Source: Hydrogenophaga crassostreae
GTDB taxonomy: Bacteria; Pseudomonadota; Gammaproteobacteria; Burkholderiales; Burkholderiaceae_C
DNA: 64,000 nt
Reading direction: 5' to 3'
Assembly (NCBI RefSeq): GCF_001761385.1
Contig: NZ_CP017476.1
Location: forward strand, 1,973,501 to 2,037,500
The notes under the pieces were generated by a model that did not search any database, was not told the DNA's origin, and saw nothing but the letters and a program-made list of their open reading frames with translations. The position numbers and the translations under genes are program-made. Shown piece by piece: positions 1 through 8,378 of this stretch (position 1 is the first letter of the stretch; every line of letters begins with the position of its first letter).

Positions 1-1
1 A

Positions 2-94
2 TCGGCTTCGCAGGCACTGATCAGCGCCGCGACAGGTGATCTGCCTTTGGCTGCAGATGGCTCCCTGGGCACCCAAGTCAACACATTGGTTTGA
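2..94 (+). CDS. Possible C-terminal end of an upstream gene (partial)
   Basis: One plus-strand frame is open from the left edge of the window to a TGA at 92-94 and gives about 30 residues ending ...GTQVNTLV. The other two plus frames hit stops within the first 40 bases. The peptide is Ala/Ser/Leu-rich and could be the tail of a larger protein whose body lies outside the window. I do not recognise the family. The stretch is short enough that chance openness in GC-rich DNA is a real alternative. Confidence 0.3.
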   Translation, partial: SASQALISAATGDLPLAADGSLGTQVNTLV

Positions 95-217
95 ATAGGG
101 CGCGGTGAGGTTTTGGGGCTCACCTAGAATTGCGTTTTTCGCCTGTCTTTGGCGCCGTCCGAATGATGGCGCTCCAGAGATAGCTCGACCTTCTGGTTCC
201 TATCAGCCCCCGATCAC

Positions 218-949
218 ATGCTAGCCCTTCAGGACATCCTCTTTTCCCAAGGCTTTGGTACGCGCCGGGTGTGCACGGGGTTGGTACAGCAAGGCTGGGT
301 TGAGGTCGGGGAGGCGCGCGTTCGTTGCAATGACCCGTTGGAGCCGTTTGACGAAACGGGGTTCGTTTTCTGGGTGCAGGGCCAACGCTGGGTGTATCAA
401 CGCCTGGCCTATCTGTTGCTGCACAAACCGGCGGGGTACGAATGCTCCCAGAAGCCCAGTACCTACCCCAGTGTTTACACTTTGTTGCCCGGACCGCTGC
501 GCGAACGTGGCGGGGGCGCTGCTGCTGGCGTTCAGTCCGTGGGGCGGCTGGACCAAGACACCACGGGCTTGCTCTTGATGTCTGACGATGGCAAATTCAT
601 CCATCGAATGTCTTCGCCGCGGCACCACGTGCCCAAGGTCTATGAGGCGCAAGTCAAACACCCTTTGACACCTGAACAGGTGCAGCGGTTGCTGGATGGC
701 GTGGTGTTGGATGACGACCCCAAGCCCGTACGCGCTCAAGCTTGCCAGGCCGTTTCTGAGCACCATTTGCGGCTGACGCTGACCGAAGGGAAGTACCACC
801 AAGTGAAGCGCATGGTGGCTGCGGTGGGCAATCGTGTGGAGGGGTTGCACCGCTCGGCGATTGGAGGCTTGTCTCTGGATGGAGGCCTGCCCGAGGGGCA
901 ATGGCGGTGGTTGACAGCGGACGAGGTGTCTGCGCTGACGAAAAAGTGA
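218..949 (+). CDS. rsuA: 16S rRNA pseudouridine synthase, RsuA-type
   Basis: Predicted to isomerise a uridine of 16S rRNA to pseudouridine (U516 in E. coli) on the free small subunit precursor. The 243-aa protein has an N-terminal S4 RNA-binding domain (about residues 3-45), then the pseudouridine synthase fold with motif GRLDQDTTGLLL at 109-120; Asp112 is the expected catalytic aspartate. The following SPRHHVPKVYEAQV is typical of RsuA rather than RluB, RluE or RluF. Length matches the family. The ATG follows a short leader with no strong Shine-Dalgarno. It stands alone and converges with the next gene on the minus strand. Confidence 0.9.
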   Translation: MLALQDILFSQGFGTRRVCTGLVQQGWVEVGEARVRCNDPLEPFDETGFVFWVQGQRWVYQRLAYLLLHKPAGYECSQKPSTYPSVYTLLPGPLRERGGGAAAGVQSVGRLDQDTTGLLLMSDDGKFIHRMSSPRHHVPKVYEAQVKHPLTPEQVQRLLDGVVLDDDPKPVRAQACQAVSEHHLRLTLTEGKYHQVKRMVAAVGNRVEGLHRSAIGGLSLDGGLPEGQWRWLTADEVSALTKK

Positions 950-1016
950 GCCAGATGCTTCGCTCCGGGAAAAGAGGCTTTGGCGGGTCGTGAACGCCAA
1001 GGCATTGAAATGCTGG

Positions 1017-1748
1017 CTAGAGCAAGTCGCCTTTCCTGCTGTCGAGAGGGACCAGGAAAGAGTTGTCCTGCCATTGGGATCCCGCTACGTCAATGGTGGA
1101 GTCACCAGTAGCACTGGTGGGCCATTTTGACAAGGGGCTGAAATCGGTGGTGCGGCTGCCTCTTTGGCGATTGAGTGCGGATCGCAAGTTGGACTGTGCA
1201 GCGATGAGTGCCCGTTCTTCCATTTCGCGTTCGCGAAGCGTCTGAGGCGTGGGCGTCTCGCCCAGGAACTCTGCGCGAATTTCCGACACAGTGGGAAGGC
1301 TGCTGGAGCGCACCACCCAGTAAGGGAGTTCGCATTGGGTCAGCAATGAGTGTTTCAGCAACCGGGTGGACCTTGGCAGGGCACTTTTGCCGGGCACATC
1401 GAGGCATCCGACGACCCGACCGTCGGGCGTACAGACGGTGAAGGTGCAGTAAACGCCGTTCAGCAAGCGGTACCACGTCATGCCCTTTTCCAAGTCGCGC
1501 GGAACGGTGAAACGCGTCACCGGCAGCTTGATCATGATCTGGTGGTCGTAAAACGCGCGACACAACCAATGCCACACCCGCGCCTCTTCACTGTTCACGA
1601 TCGCCCTCGGGGTGAGGGGCCAGTGGTTTGGAATGCGTCGACGGCCCTTTTCGCGTCTGGCGGCCCAGAGCCGGTGCGCAAAGGCGCCGAGTGCGAGCAG
1701 CACTGGCGCCAACGCGGCCAACAGCCAAGGGGAATTCCAGGTCGTCAT
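1017..1748 (-). CDS. Membrane-anchored DUF2726-like protein
   Basis: 243 aa. Residues 7-27 form one hydrophobic N-terminal segment (LLAALAPVLLALGAFAHRLW), followed by basic residues, which suggests a single membrane anchor with the bulk in the cytoplasm. Residues about 43-170 resemble DUF2726, a nuclease-like fold found in small topoisomerase-associated and stand-alone proteins. Cues are WPLTPRAIVNSEEARVWHWL, GVVGCLDVPG-like spacing around GRVVGCLDVPG, and a later ELPYWVV strand. The C-terminal 60 residues are polar and look disordered. Function is not known. The family call is by pattern only. Confidence 0.6.
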   Translation of the reverse strand: MTTWNSPWLLAALAPVLLALGAFAHRLWAARREKGRRRIPNHWPLTPRAIVNSEEARVWHWLCRAFYDHQIMIKLPVTRFTVPRDLEKGMTWYRLLNGVYCTFTVCTPDGRVVGCLDVPGKSALPRSTRLLKHSLLTQCELPYWVVRSSSLPTVSEIRAEFLGETPTPQTLREREMEERALIAAQSNLRSALNRQRGSRTTDFSPLSKWPTSATGDSTIDVAGSQWQDNSFLVPLDSRKGDLL

Positions 1749-2167
1749 CAGGTGTGCTCGAATCGAAAATGTAAAATTTGTATCAGAGGAGGAGATTGTC
1801 GCGGCTCAAGTGCCATTGACGGAATGCAATTGCACGCTTTTCGTGACATCTTTCTTGTTTGGTGTGCGGATCTGGGCGAAAGTTGCGGAGAGGGCGAGGC
1901 TCTTTCGCGGAGCTTGCTGTGGCCTTACGCACTAAAAGGCGCACTTCCACCAAGTCGGGCCCGGGGTAGCCGGAGAAAAAGGAAATGATCCTGCGCTGCC
2001 GGTGGCGGCGCGGGGTGTGACAGCGCCAAGAATTGTCTGGTAGACCTTCGATGAGCGCATCCCCTACAGGGGGTAGCGCAGACAACTAAAGTAGTGTGTC
2101 TAATTGAGCATGGTGCCAAGTCTGCCTACCCGGCGAGTTCGGGTTGTCGCCACGGGTTCGAGGGGGG
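1749..2167. other. Gene-free stretch between convergent/tandem genes
   Basis: About 420 bases without a convincing gene. The frames that stay open here give basic, low-complexity peptides with no recognisable motif. Bases 1760-1800 are AT-richer than the surroundings and could hold the promoter of the DUF2726-like gene reading leftward, but I cannot name clear -35/-10 boxes. No tRNA, repeat or terminator was recognised. Confidence 0.5.
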
Positions 2168-2980
2168 TCAGTCGCAGGTCTTCAGGAAATCGGCGATTGC
2201 TGTGCTGAGTTGTTCGGGTTGATCCCGGTGTGGGCTGTGGCCGCATTGAGCAATTTCAAGCCGACGGCATCGAGGAACAACTGCCTGTATGGCATCCAGT
2301 TGGCCCAGTGTGCCGTATTCGTCGTCCAGGCCTTGAACGCACAAAAGGGGCGATGCAATGGGTGCGCAGTCGGCCTGAATATCGAACGATCTGAACGGCT
2401 CGCTTAGCCATACATCATTCCATTGCCAGAATGCGTTGTCGGGGTCCTTGTGGTGACGCGACAGGCGTTGGCGGAAACCACCGTCGTTGGCAGAGTAGAG
2501 CTGTCTGGCTTGTTCGATGGCAGCCAGAGCCTTGCTCTCGACGAATACATGGGGCGCCATGGCCACGCAAGCGGAGACCGGGTAGCGGCTGGCATGCAAC
2601 AACGCGATGGTTGCACCGTCGGAGTGGCCGATCAGAACAGGCCGTTGAATGCCTGTCGCAGCCAACCATGCAGGCAGCACCTCAAAAGCCTCCCGGTGCA
2701 TATAGTCTGGCAAGTGGCGACCGACCGACCACGCACCGCTGCGCGCCGATGGGCCCCGGACATCAGGTACAGGGTCTGACTGGCCATAGCCCCTGCGCGA
2801 ATAAAGCCATCCGGCCCTGCCAGTGGCCGCGCACAGTTCGGCTGGCCAATGTCGACCCCGTTGGCTCCACATGCTGACGCTGCCCAACCCCTCATGCAGG
2901 AACACCAGTGGCGAGGGCCCGGTTGGTCCGGGCAGGTAGGTTGTTTCAAGGTTCACGCCTCGAACGTTGATGTGGCTCAT
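2168..2980 (-). CDS. Alpha/beta hydrolase
   Basis: 270 aa from the ATG at 2980, which starts MSHINVRG; an upstream in-frame start at 3055 would run into the divergent gene and is disfavoured. The fold markers are the oxyanion strand LVFLHEGLGS (26-35), the nucleophile elbow GHSDG with Ser120, an acid in the GLDDEYG turn and a late CGHSPHRDQP carrying the catalytic His. Substrate cannot be told from sequence. Similar proteins are usually annotated only as alpha/beta hydrolases of the esterase or haloperoxidase type. Divergent from the EI24 gene with about 70 bases between the starts. Confidence 0.8.
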   Translation of the reverse strand: MSHINVRGVNLETTYLPGPTGPSPLVFLHEGLGSVSMWSQRGRHWPAELCAATGRAGWLYSRRGYGQSDPVPDVRGPSARSGAWSVGRHLPDYMHREAFEVLPAWLAATGIQRPVLIGHSDGATIALLHASRYPVSACVAMAPHVFVESKALAAIEQARQLYSANDGGFRQRLSRHHKDPDNAFWQWNDVWLSEPFRSFDIQADCAPIASPLLCVQGLDDEYGTLGQLDAIQAVVPRCRRLEIAQCGHSPHRDQPEQLSTAIADFLKTCD

Positions 2981-3053
2981 GGGTGGATCGTACCGGGATG
3001 ACCGAGGCGTGGTGTGTCGGTAGATGTGGACGAAAGACGGTATTCTCCGTGGC

Positions 3054-3974
3054 ATGAAACAGTTGTTGGATTCTTTCTGGCGGGCGGCCGCGTATTGTGT
3101 TCATCCGCGTGTGATCGCACTTTCTTTCTTGCCACTGGTGCTGATGGTGGCTTTGTCATTCGGGCTGGCCTACTTTTTCTGGGAGTCTGCCGTGGCCGGG
3201 ATGGCTGCCTGGCTTGAGAGCTATGCCCTGATCCAGAAGGTATTGGGGTGGCTGGAAGGTGCCGGGCTGGGTGGCTTCAGTGCCGTGTTTGCACCGCTGC
3301 TGGTGCTGGTTCTGGCCACGCCAGCCATTGTGGTGTTGTGCCTGTTGCTGGTGGCGTTGTTTATGACGCCTTCGATGGTGGCCATGGTCGGACGCCGGCG
3401 TTTTCCTCGGCTGGAGCTGAAGCGGGGAGGGTCGTTGCTTGTGAGTGCCTTCTGGTCACTGGGATCGACCCTGATGGCCGGATTGGCGTTGGTCGTGTCA
3501 ATGCCGTTGTGGCTGATCCCACCTTTGGTTTTGCTGTTGCCGCCGCTGATCTGGGGCTGGTTAACCTACCGTGTTTTCGCGTTTGATGTATTGGCGGCCC
3601 ATGCCAGTGCGCAAGAGCGAAAAACCTTGCTGCGAAAGTACCGTGGCAGTCTTCTGTTGATGGGCATTGTCACGGGTTACATGGGCGCCGCGCCCAGCTT
3701 GCTTTGGGCCTCGGGGGCAATGGCAATACCACTGGCGCCGTTGCTGGTGCCCGCTGCAATCTGGATCTACACATTGGTGTTCGCGTTTGCGTCACTCTGG
3801 TTCTCGCACTACGCGCTGGCGGCCCTGGCTGTGATGCGCGGCACGCCAGAGGTGGACGTGCTGGAGGCCGAAGCCCCCCAGAGCGGCGTTCAGGAACTGC
3901 CATATGTGGTTGCAGTCGAGGCGCCACCGGAAGCAGTCGAACCAGAAGCCACCAAAAAACCGCCTCTACCATGA
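3054..3974 (+). CDS. EI24-domain integral membrane protein
   Basis: 306 aa with several long hydrophobic segments: about residues 22-46, 65-105, 130-165 and 200-245. This is the pattern of the EI24/CysZ family. The CysZ branch imports sulfate for cysteine synthesis, but most beta-proteobacterial members are uncharacterised and no cysteine genes lie nearby, so I do not call it cysZ. The last 45 residues are Glu/Pro/Ala-rich and probably a cytoplasmic tail. Start chosen at ATG 3054 (MKQLLDSF). The stop overlaps the next start by four bases (ATGA), so the two genes are very likely co-translated. Confidence 0.75.
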   Translation: MKQLLDSFWRAAAYCVHPRVIALSFLPLVLMVALSFGLAYFFWESAVAGMAAWLESYALIQKVLGWLEGAGLGGFSAVFAPLLVLVLATPAIVVLCLLLVALFMTPSMVAMVGRRRFPRLELKRGGSLLVSAFWSLGSTLMAGLALVVSMPLWLIPPLVLLLPPLIWGWLTYRVFAFDVLAAHASAQERKTLLRKYRGSLLLMGIVTGYMGAAPSLLWASGAMAIPLAPLLVPAAIWIYTLVFAFASLWFSHYALAALAVMRGTPEVDVLEAEAPQSGVQELPYVVAVEAPPEAVEPEATKKPPLP

Positions 3975-4804
3975 CCAACCCCAGCACCCCCATCGCGCCA
4001 TCCTTTGGCCTCATCATCATCGGTGACGAGATTCTTTCGGGTCGGCGAGCCGACAAGCACCTTCCAAAGGTTATTGAGTTGCTGCAGGCCCGTGGCCTGT
4101 CCCTGGCTTGGGCACTGTGTGTGGGGGATGAGCGTTCGCGCATCACCGCAACGCTGCGCGATGCGTTTGCTTCGGGCGACGTGGTTTTTTCTTGCGGCGG
4201 CATTGGGGCCACGCCCGATGACCACACGCGCCAATGTGCAGCAGCTGCATTGGGTCGCCATCTGGTACTTCACCCCGCGGCCCAGGTGCTGATCGAGCAG
4301 CGCATGCGCGACATGGCGAAAGAGAAGGGCGAAGCGTTTGACCTGGAACGGCCCGACAACGTGCACCGGTTCAACATGGGCGTGTTCCCGGAAGGTGCGC
4401 GCATCATTGAAAACCCATACAACAAGATTCCCGGTTTTACCTGTGATGGTGCAGCAGGTGGTGCGGTTCACTTCGTGCCCGGCTTTCCTGTGATGGCCTG
4501 GCCGATGATTGAGGGTGTGCTCGATACAGATTACAAAGCTTGGCACCGGGTCAACACCTGGCAGGAGCGTTCACTGATTGTGATGGGTTCGATGGAAGCG
4601 ACACTGACGCCGCTGATGGAGCAAATTGAACGGGAGCATGCGGTCAAGGTATTCAGCTTGCCCAGCGTTGACCACCCTCAATATGGGCGCCACATCGAAC
4701 TGGGCGTGAAAGGCCAGCCAGCGGCTGTCGGCCCGGCGTTCGAGCAGCTAAGGCTCGGGCTTCAGGGCTTTGGAGCAGAAATAGGCCCCGAATTGGTGCG
4801 CTGA
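3971..4804 (+). CDS. CinA N-terminal/molybdopterin-binding-fold protein
   Basis: 277 aa, one MoCF-biosynthesis (MoaB/Mog/CinA-N) domain. The markers are IIIGDEILSGRRAD at about 15-28 and the CGGIGATPDDHTR loop near residue 78, both characteristic of CinA-type proteins. In full CinA a C-terminal nicotinamide-nucleotide amidase domain follows; it is absent here, so this is the short competence/damage-inducible A form. The role is probably nucleotide or pyrophosphate related but unproven. The ATG overlaps the preceding stop (ATGA). Longer upstream starts lie inside the EI24 gene and are rejected. Confidence 0.8.
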   Translation: MTNPSTPIAPSFGLIIIGDEILSGRRADKHLPKVIELLQARGLSLAWALCVGDERSRITATLRDAFASGDVVFSCGGIGATPDDHTRQCAAAALGRHLVLHPAAQVLIEQRMRDMAKEKGEAFDLERPDNVHRFNMGVFPEGARIIENPYNKIPGFTCDGAAGGAVHFVPGFPVMAWPMIEGVLDTDYKAWHRVNTWQERSLIVMGSMEATLTPLMEQIEREHAVKVFSLPSVDHPQYGRHIELGVKGQPAAVGPAFEQLRLGLQGFGAEIGPELVR

Positions 4805-4818
4805 ATGAGTTCCCTTAT

Positions 4819-4855
4819 TTGGTGCGTTCTTGGTTATGGGCTCTTTTTTGGTGCA
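4819..4855 (+). promoter_or_regulatory. Two TTGGTGC half-sites, candidate NtrC enhancer
   Basis: TTGGTGC occurs at 4819-4825 and again at 4848-4854 (there followed by A), 29 bases apart and so close to the same helical face. TGGTGCA is the conserved half of the enteric NtrC operator. The left halves are poorly conserved, so these are weak sites at best. Their place, a little over 100 bases upstream of a sigma54-like element and in front of glnA, is what makes them worth listing. Confidence 0.4.
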
Positions 4856-4958
4856 TCTCCGGGCGCTCGTTTTGACGCTTTTGCGTAATTAGTTGCGCCA
4901 TAATCGCAACAGCGGGGCGAAGGCGCCGTTCTTCTTACTTCGACTCAAAATTGTGTGC

Positions 4959-4974
4959 TGGCATAAAAACTGCT
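4959..4974 (+). promoter_or_regulatory. Sigma54 (-24/-12) promoter of glnA
   Basis: The element reads TGGCAT, five A, CTGCT. The GG and GC dinucleotides are spaced as in the RpoN consensus TGGCAC-N5-TTGCA. It lies about 50 bases upstream of the glnA ATG. With ntrB-ntrC two genes downstream and TTGGTGC half-sites upstream, this is the arrangement expected for nitrogen-regulated glnA. Confidence 0.75.
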
Positions 4975-5026
4975 TTTCACTGAGCGTCGCAATTCGAAAT
5001 CCCACATCCAGAAACAGGAGTATTTG

Positions 5027-6442
5027 ATGGCCAAGACCGTCGCAGACGTGATGCAAATGGTGAAAGACAACGACGTCAAGTTCGTTGATTTCCGTTTTAC
5101 CGATACCCGTGGTGCGCAGCAGCACACCACTGTGCCCGTGTCGCACTTTGATGAAGAGAAGTTCAGTTCCGGTCATGCCTTTGATGGTTCGTCCATTGCC
5201 GGCTGGAAAGGCATTGAAGCCTCCGACATGCAACTGGTGCCCGATCCGAACACGGCCAACATCGATCCCTTCTATGAAGAGACCACGCTGATCCTCACCT
5301 GTGATGTGATCGAGCCGACCGATGGCAAGTCCTATGACCGCGATCCCCGCTCCATCGCCAAGCGCGCAGAAGCCTATTTGAAGGCTTCTGGCCTGGGTGA
5401 TACGGCCTTTTTTGGACCAGAGCCAGAATTTTTCCTGTTTGACAGTGTGCGATACAGCACCGCGCCAGGTCACACATTTTATGAAATCGAAGAGTACGAA
5501 GCGCCCTGGAACAATGGCGTGAAACTTGAAGGCGGCAACCGCGGTCACCGCCCCACAGTCAAAGGCGGCTACTTCCCCGTACCGCCCGTTGACAGCACGC
5601 AAGACATGCGCGCCGAAATGTCCTTGGTTCTTGAATCGCTGGGCATCCCCGTTGAAGTGTTCCACCACGAAGTGGCTGGCGCTGGGCAAAACGAGATCGG
5701 TACCCGTTTCAGTACCCTGGTGCAGCGCGCCGACTGGACGATTCTGCAAAAGTACGTGGTGCACAACGTGGCCAATGCCTACGGCAAGACCGCGACCTTC
5801 ATGCCCAAGCCTTACGCCGGCGACAACGGTTCCGGCATGCACGTGCACCAGTCGGTCTGGAAAGACGGCAAAAACCTGTTTGCCGGTGACGGCTATGCCG
5901 GTTTGAGCGATTTCGCCTTGTACTACGTGGGCGGCATCATCAAGCACGCCCGTGCGCTCAACGCCATCACCAACCCGGGTACGAACAGCTACCGCCGCTT
6001 GGTACCTCACTTCGAAGCCCCGGTGAAGCTGGCTTACTCTGCCAAAAACCGCTCGGCTTCGATCCGCATTCCTTATGTGGCAAACCCCAAAGGCCGTCGC
6101 GTGGAAGCCCGCTTTCCCGATCCACTGATGAACCCTTACCTGGGTTTTGCCGCTCTGTTGATGGCCGGTCTGGATGGCGTGGAAAACAAGATCCACCCGG
6201 GCGAAGCCGCCACCAAGGACCTCTACCACCTGCCACCGGAAGAAGACAAGTTGATCCCGACCGTTTGCCACAGCCTGGATATGGCCTTGGAGCATCTGGA
6301 CAAAGACCGTGCCTTCCTGACCAAAGGCGGCGTGTTCACCGACTCCATGCTCGATGCCTACATTGATCTGAAGATGGGCGAAGTGAACCGTACCCGCGTT
6401 GAAGTGGCGCCAGTCGAATACGATATGTACTTCAGCCTGTGA
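5027..6442 (+). CDS. glnA: Type I glutamine synthetase
   Basis: Makes glutamine from glutamate, ammonia and ATP, the entry point of ammonium assimilation; a cytoplasmic dodecamer. The 471-aa protein shows the N-terminal beta-grasp with DGSSIAGW near residue 53, the ATP/metal motif FGPEPEFF near 129, the NGSGMHVHQS loop, and NPYLGFAALLMAGLDG. KDLYHLPPEE contains Tyr400, the expected adenylylation target for GlnE control, so this is the GSI-beta type. Start is ATG 5027 preceded by ACAGGAG; a TTG one codon earlier is less likely. Expected regulation is by NtrC at the sigma54 element and by adenylylation. A terminator hairpin follows the stop. Confidence 0.97.
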   Translation: MAKTVADVMQMVKDNDVKFVDFRFTDTRGAQQHTTVPVSHFDEEKFSSGHAFDGSSIAGWKGIEASDMQLVPDPNTANIDPFYEETTLILTCDVIEPTDGKSYDRDPRSIAKRAEAYLKASGLGDTAFFGPEPEFFLFDSVRYSTAPGHTFYEIEEYEAPWNNGVKLEGGNRGHRPTVKGGYFPVPPVDSTQDMRAEMSLVLESLGIPVEVFHHEVAGAGQNEIGTRFSTLVQRADWTILQKYVVHNVANAYGKTATFMPKPYAGDNGSGMHVHQSVWKDGKNLFAGDGYAGLSDFALYYVGGIIKHARALNAITNPGTNSYRRLVPHFEAPVKLAYSAKNRSASIRIPYVANPKGRRVEARFPDPLMNPYLGFAALLMAGLDGVENKIHPGEAATKDLYHLPPEEDKLIPTVCHSLDMALEHLDKDRAFLTKGGVFTDSMLDAYIDLKMGEVNRTRVEVAPVEYDMYFSL

Positions 6443-6480
6443 TGCCTCGCCCGGCTTGGCCGGGCTTGCGATAAGCACCA

Positions 6481-6507
6481 AAAGGGACAGCGGAAGCTGT
6501 CCCTTTT
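6481..6507 (+). terminator. Rho-independent terminator after glnA
   Basis: AAAGGGACAGC and GCTGTCCCTTT form an 11-bp stem around a GGAA loop and run directly into further T residues. A smaller GC hairpin lies just before it (about 6450-6466). It separates glnA from the downstream gene set, so ntrB-ntrC probably also have their own promoter. Confidence 0.85.
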
Positions 6508-6618
6508 TGCATGGAGTGAGGCAAATTCACAACCCTTGCCCATTCGGCTGGCACTTTTTTGCGGCTTTTCGGTCATACTGAAAAGTGAATGAACTGCGCT
6601 GCGGCGCCCGGAGAAAAC

Positions 6619-7176
6619 GTGCAGCTGTCCCCCAAGTCCCTTTCAATATCGTTGACCCAACCTTTGCTGGCGATGGGCCTTTGCCTGGGCGCGGCTCAGC
6701 ATGCCTTCGCGCAAGACACGATTTTTCGCTGTGGCAACGAATACATCAACGATGCGGCTGTGGCCAAGCGCCGCGGCTGCAAGACCATGGAGGGTGGCAA
6801 CATCACCATCATCCAGGGTACCCGCCCGAGCAGCGTTGAAACCCCCAAGAGTGCACCAAAGTCCAGTTCTGGCAGCGCCCGCAGCAGCGGTTCGCGCATT
6901 GACACGGCTGATCAGCGTGCGCGCGACAGCGATGCCCGTGCGATTTTGCAAGCCGAACTGGACAAAGCCAAAGAGCGGCTGGCGCAAGCGTCCAAAGCCT
7001 ATGCGGGTGGTGCACCCGAAAAGGAAGGCATTGAAGGGCGCAATCACCAGCGTTACCTGGACCGTGTTGCCGAACTGAAAGCAGCCAAGGAACGCGCTGA
7101 GGTGGATGTCAGCAGCATCAGCCGCGAACTGGACCGCCTGGGGCCTGCGAGCAGCGGGTCGAATGCCGCACAATAG
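6619..7176 (+). CDS. Small secreted protein (DUF4124-like) between glnA and ntrB
   Basis: I start it at GTG 6619 because GGAGA lies five bases upstream; an ATG at 6589 is in frame but has no ribosome site. From GTG it is 185 aa. Residues 1-31 look like a Sec signal peptide ending near QHAFAQD. The mature N-terminus, IFRCGNEYINDAAVAKRRGCK, resembles the two-cysteine DUF4124 module of periplasmic proteins. A Ser/Lys-rich linker follows, then a charged helix (about 105-175) likely to be coiled coil. Function unknown. The stop is five bases before the ntrB start, so co-transcription with ntrBC is likely. Confidence 0.7.
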   Translation: MQLSPKSLSISLTQPLLAMGLCLGAAQHAFAQDTIFRCGNEYINDAAVAKRRGCKTMEGGNITIIQGTRPSSVETPKSAPKSSSGSARSSGSRIDTADQRARDSDARAILQAELDKAKERLAQASKAYAGGAPEKEGIEGRNHQRYLDRVAELKAAKERAEVDVSSISRELDRLGPASSGSNAAQ

Positions 7177-7181
7177 CGGGC

Positions 7182-8333
7182 TTGAACAAGCCAGCCATCA
7201 AACCACCAGCCGAGCCTGCCCCACGCAGCAGAGCGCCCAAGCGAGCGGCTGCCAAAGGGCGCCGCGCGCCTGACCAGTCCACCAATCAGCGGTTTCAAAC
7301 GCTGGATCTGCTGGCCACATTGGTGGCGGTTTTGGCGCCTGACGGCACGGTGGTTTTTGCCAACGCGGCTCTTGAAGACGCACTGGGCATCTCGCGCCGC
7401 AACATCACGGGTTCCTGCCTTCCCGACCTGTTTACCGAGCCACTTCATCTGCAGAACGCACTGCGTGGCATTGCCGAGAACGAGTTCGCGGCCTTGCGCT
7501 ACGACGCGTGGCTCAAGCGCCAGGGGCATGAAGGCCTGCCTGTTCATGTGGTTGTTGCGCAGACCGATACGGTCGAGGAAGTCATCGTTGAGCTGCTCCC
7601 GCTGGAGCAGCAGGCCCGGCAGGACCGGGAAGAGCGCTTGATGGATCAGGCACAGGTGAACAAGGAGCTGATCCGCAATCTGGCCCATGAAATCAAAAAC
7701 CCCTTGGGCGGTATCCGCGGTGCAGCGCAGCTGCTGCAGATGGATCTGGTTTCCAAGGCGTTGATCGAATACACCCAGGTGATCATTCACGAAGCCGATC
7801 GCCTCCAATTGCTGGTGGATCGGCTGTTGGCGCCGCATCGCAGCCCTCATGTGGTGGGCGACGTGAACATTCATGAGGTATGTGAGCGGGTTCGCTCGCT
7901 GATTCTGGCCGAGTTTCCCAAGGGGCTGCGTGTGGTTCGCGATTACGACGCCTCGATTCCGGAGTTTCGGGGGGACCGGGAGCAACTGATTCAGGCGGTG
8001 CTCAACATTGCTCACAACGCGGCTCAGGCACTGTCGGAGCGCGTGGCTGCTGGCGATGCGCAAATCACTTTCCGAACCCGTGTGGGCCGCCAGGTGACTT
8101 TTGGCAAGCAACGTTATCGGTTGGCACTGGAATTGCATGTGATCGACAACGGGCCAGGCGTGCCCGACGCGATCAAGGACCGCATCTTCTACCCCCTGGT
8201 CTCAGGGCGCGATGGCGGTTCGGGTTTGGGACTCACATTGGCACAAACCTTTGTACAGCAACACCATGGCTTGATCGAGTGCGAAAGCACGCCCGGCCAG
8301 ACGGATTTCAAGATCTTGATTCCGTTGCCTTAA
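7182..8333 (+). CDS. glnL: Nitrogen-regulation sensor histidine kinase NtrB
   Basis: 383 aa. An N-terminal basic/proline stretch is followed by a PAS domain (about 35-140, LVAVLAPDGTVVFANAAL). Next is a HisKA domain with RNLAHEIKNPLGG, phospho-acceptor His169, and a C-terminal HATPase with an N box (NIAHNAAQAL), DNGPGVP and GSGLGLTLAQ. No membrane segment is visible, so it is cytosolic, as NtrB is. In the family, PII (GlnB) switches it between kinase and phosphatase on NtrC. The only usable start upstream of the PAS domain is TTG 7182, directly after the previous stop; a weak ribosome site suggests translational coupling. Confidence 0.93.
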   Translation: MNKPAIKPPAEPAPRSRAPKRAAAKGRRAPDQSTNQRFQTLDLLATLVAVLAPDGTVVFANAALEDALGISRRNITGSCLPDLFTEPLHLQNALRGIAENEFAALRYDAWLKRQGHEGLPVHVVVAQTDTVEEVIVELLPLEQQARQDREERLMDQAQVNKELIRNLAHEIKNPLGGIRGAAQLLQMDLVSKALIEYTQVIIHEADRLQLLVDRLLAPHRSPHVVGDVNIHEVCERVRSLILAEFPKGLRVVRDYDASIPEFRGDREQLIQAVLNIAHNAAQALSERVAAGDAQITFRTRVGRQVTFGKQRYRLALELHVIDNGPGVPDAIKDRIFYPLVSGRDGGSGLGLTLAQTFVQQHHGLIECESTPGQTDFKILIPLP

Positions 8334-8378
8334 ACCGATCAAACGCCGGCATTGAAGCTGGCAAAGGGAACTGCACTC

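Noticed and set aside
4889..6481. A 530-codon open frame antisense to glnA
   Set aside because: It mirrors glnA almost exactly, has no motif, and such shadows are common opposite GC-rich genes with strong third-position bias.
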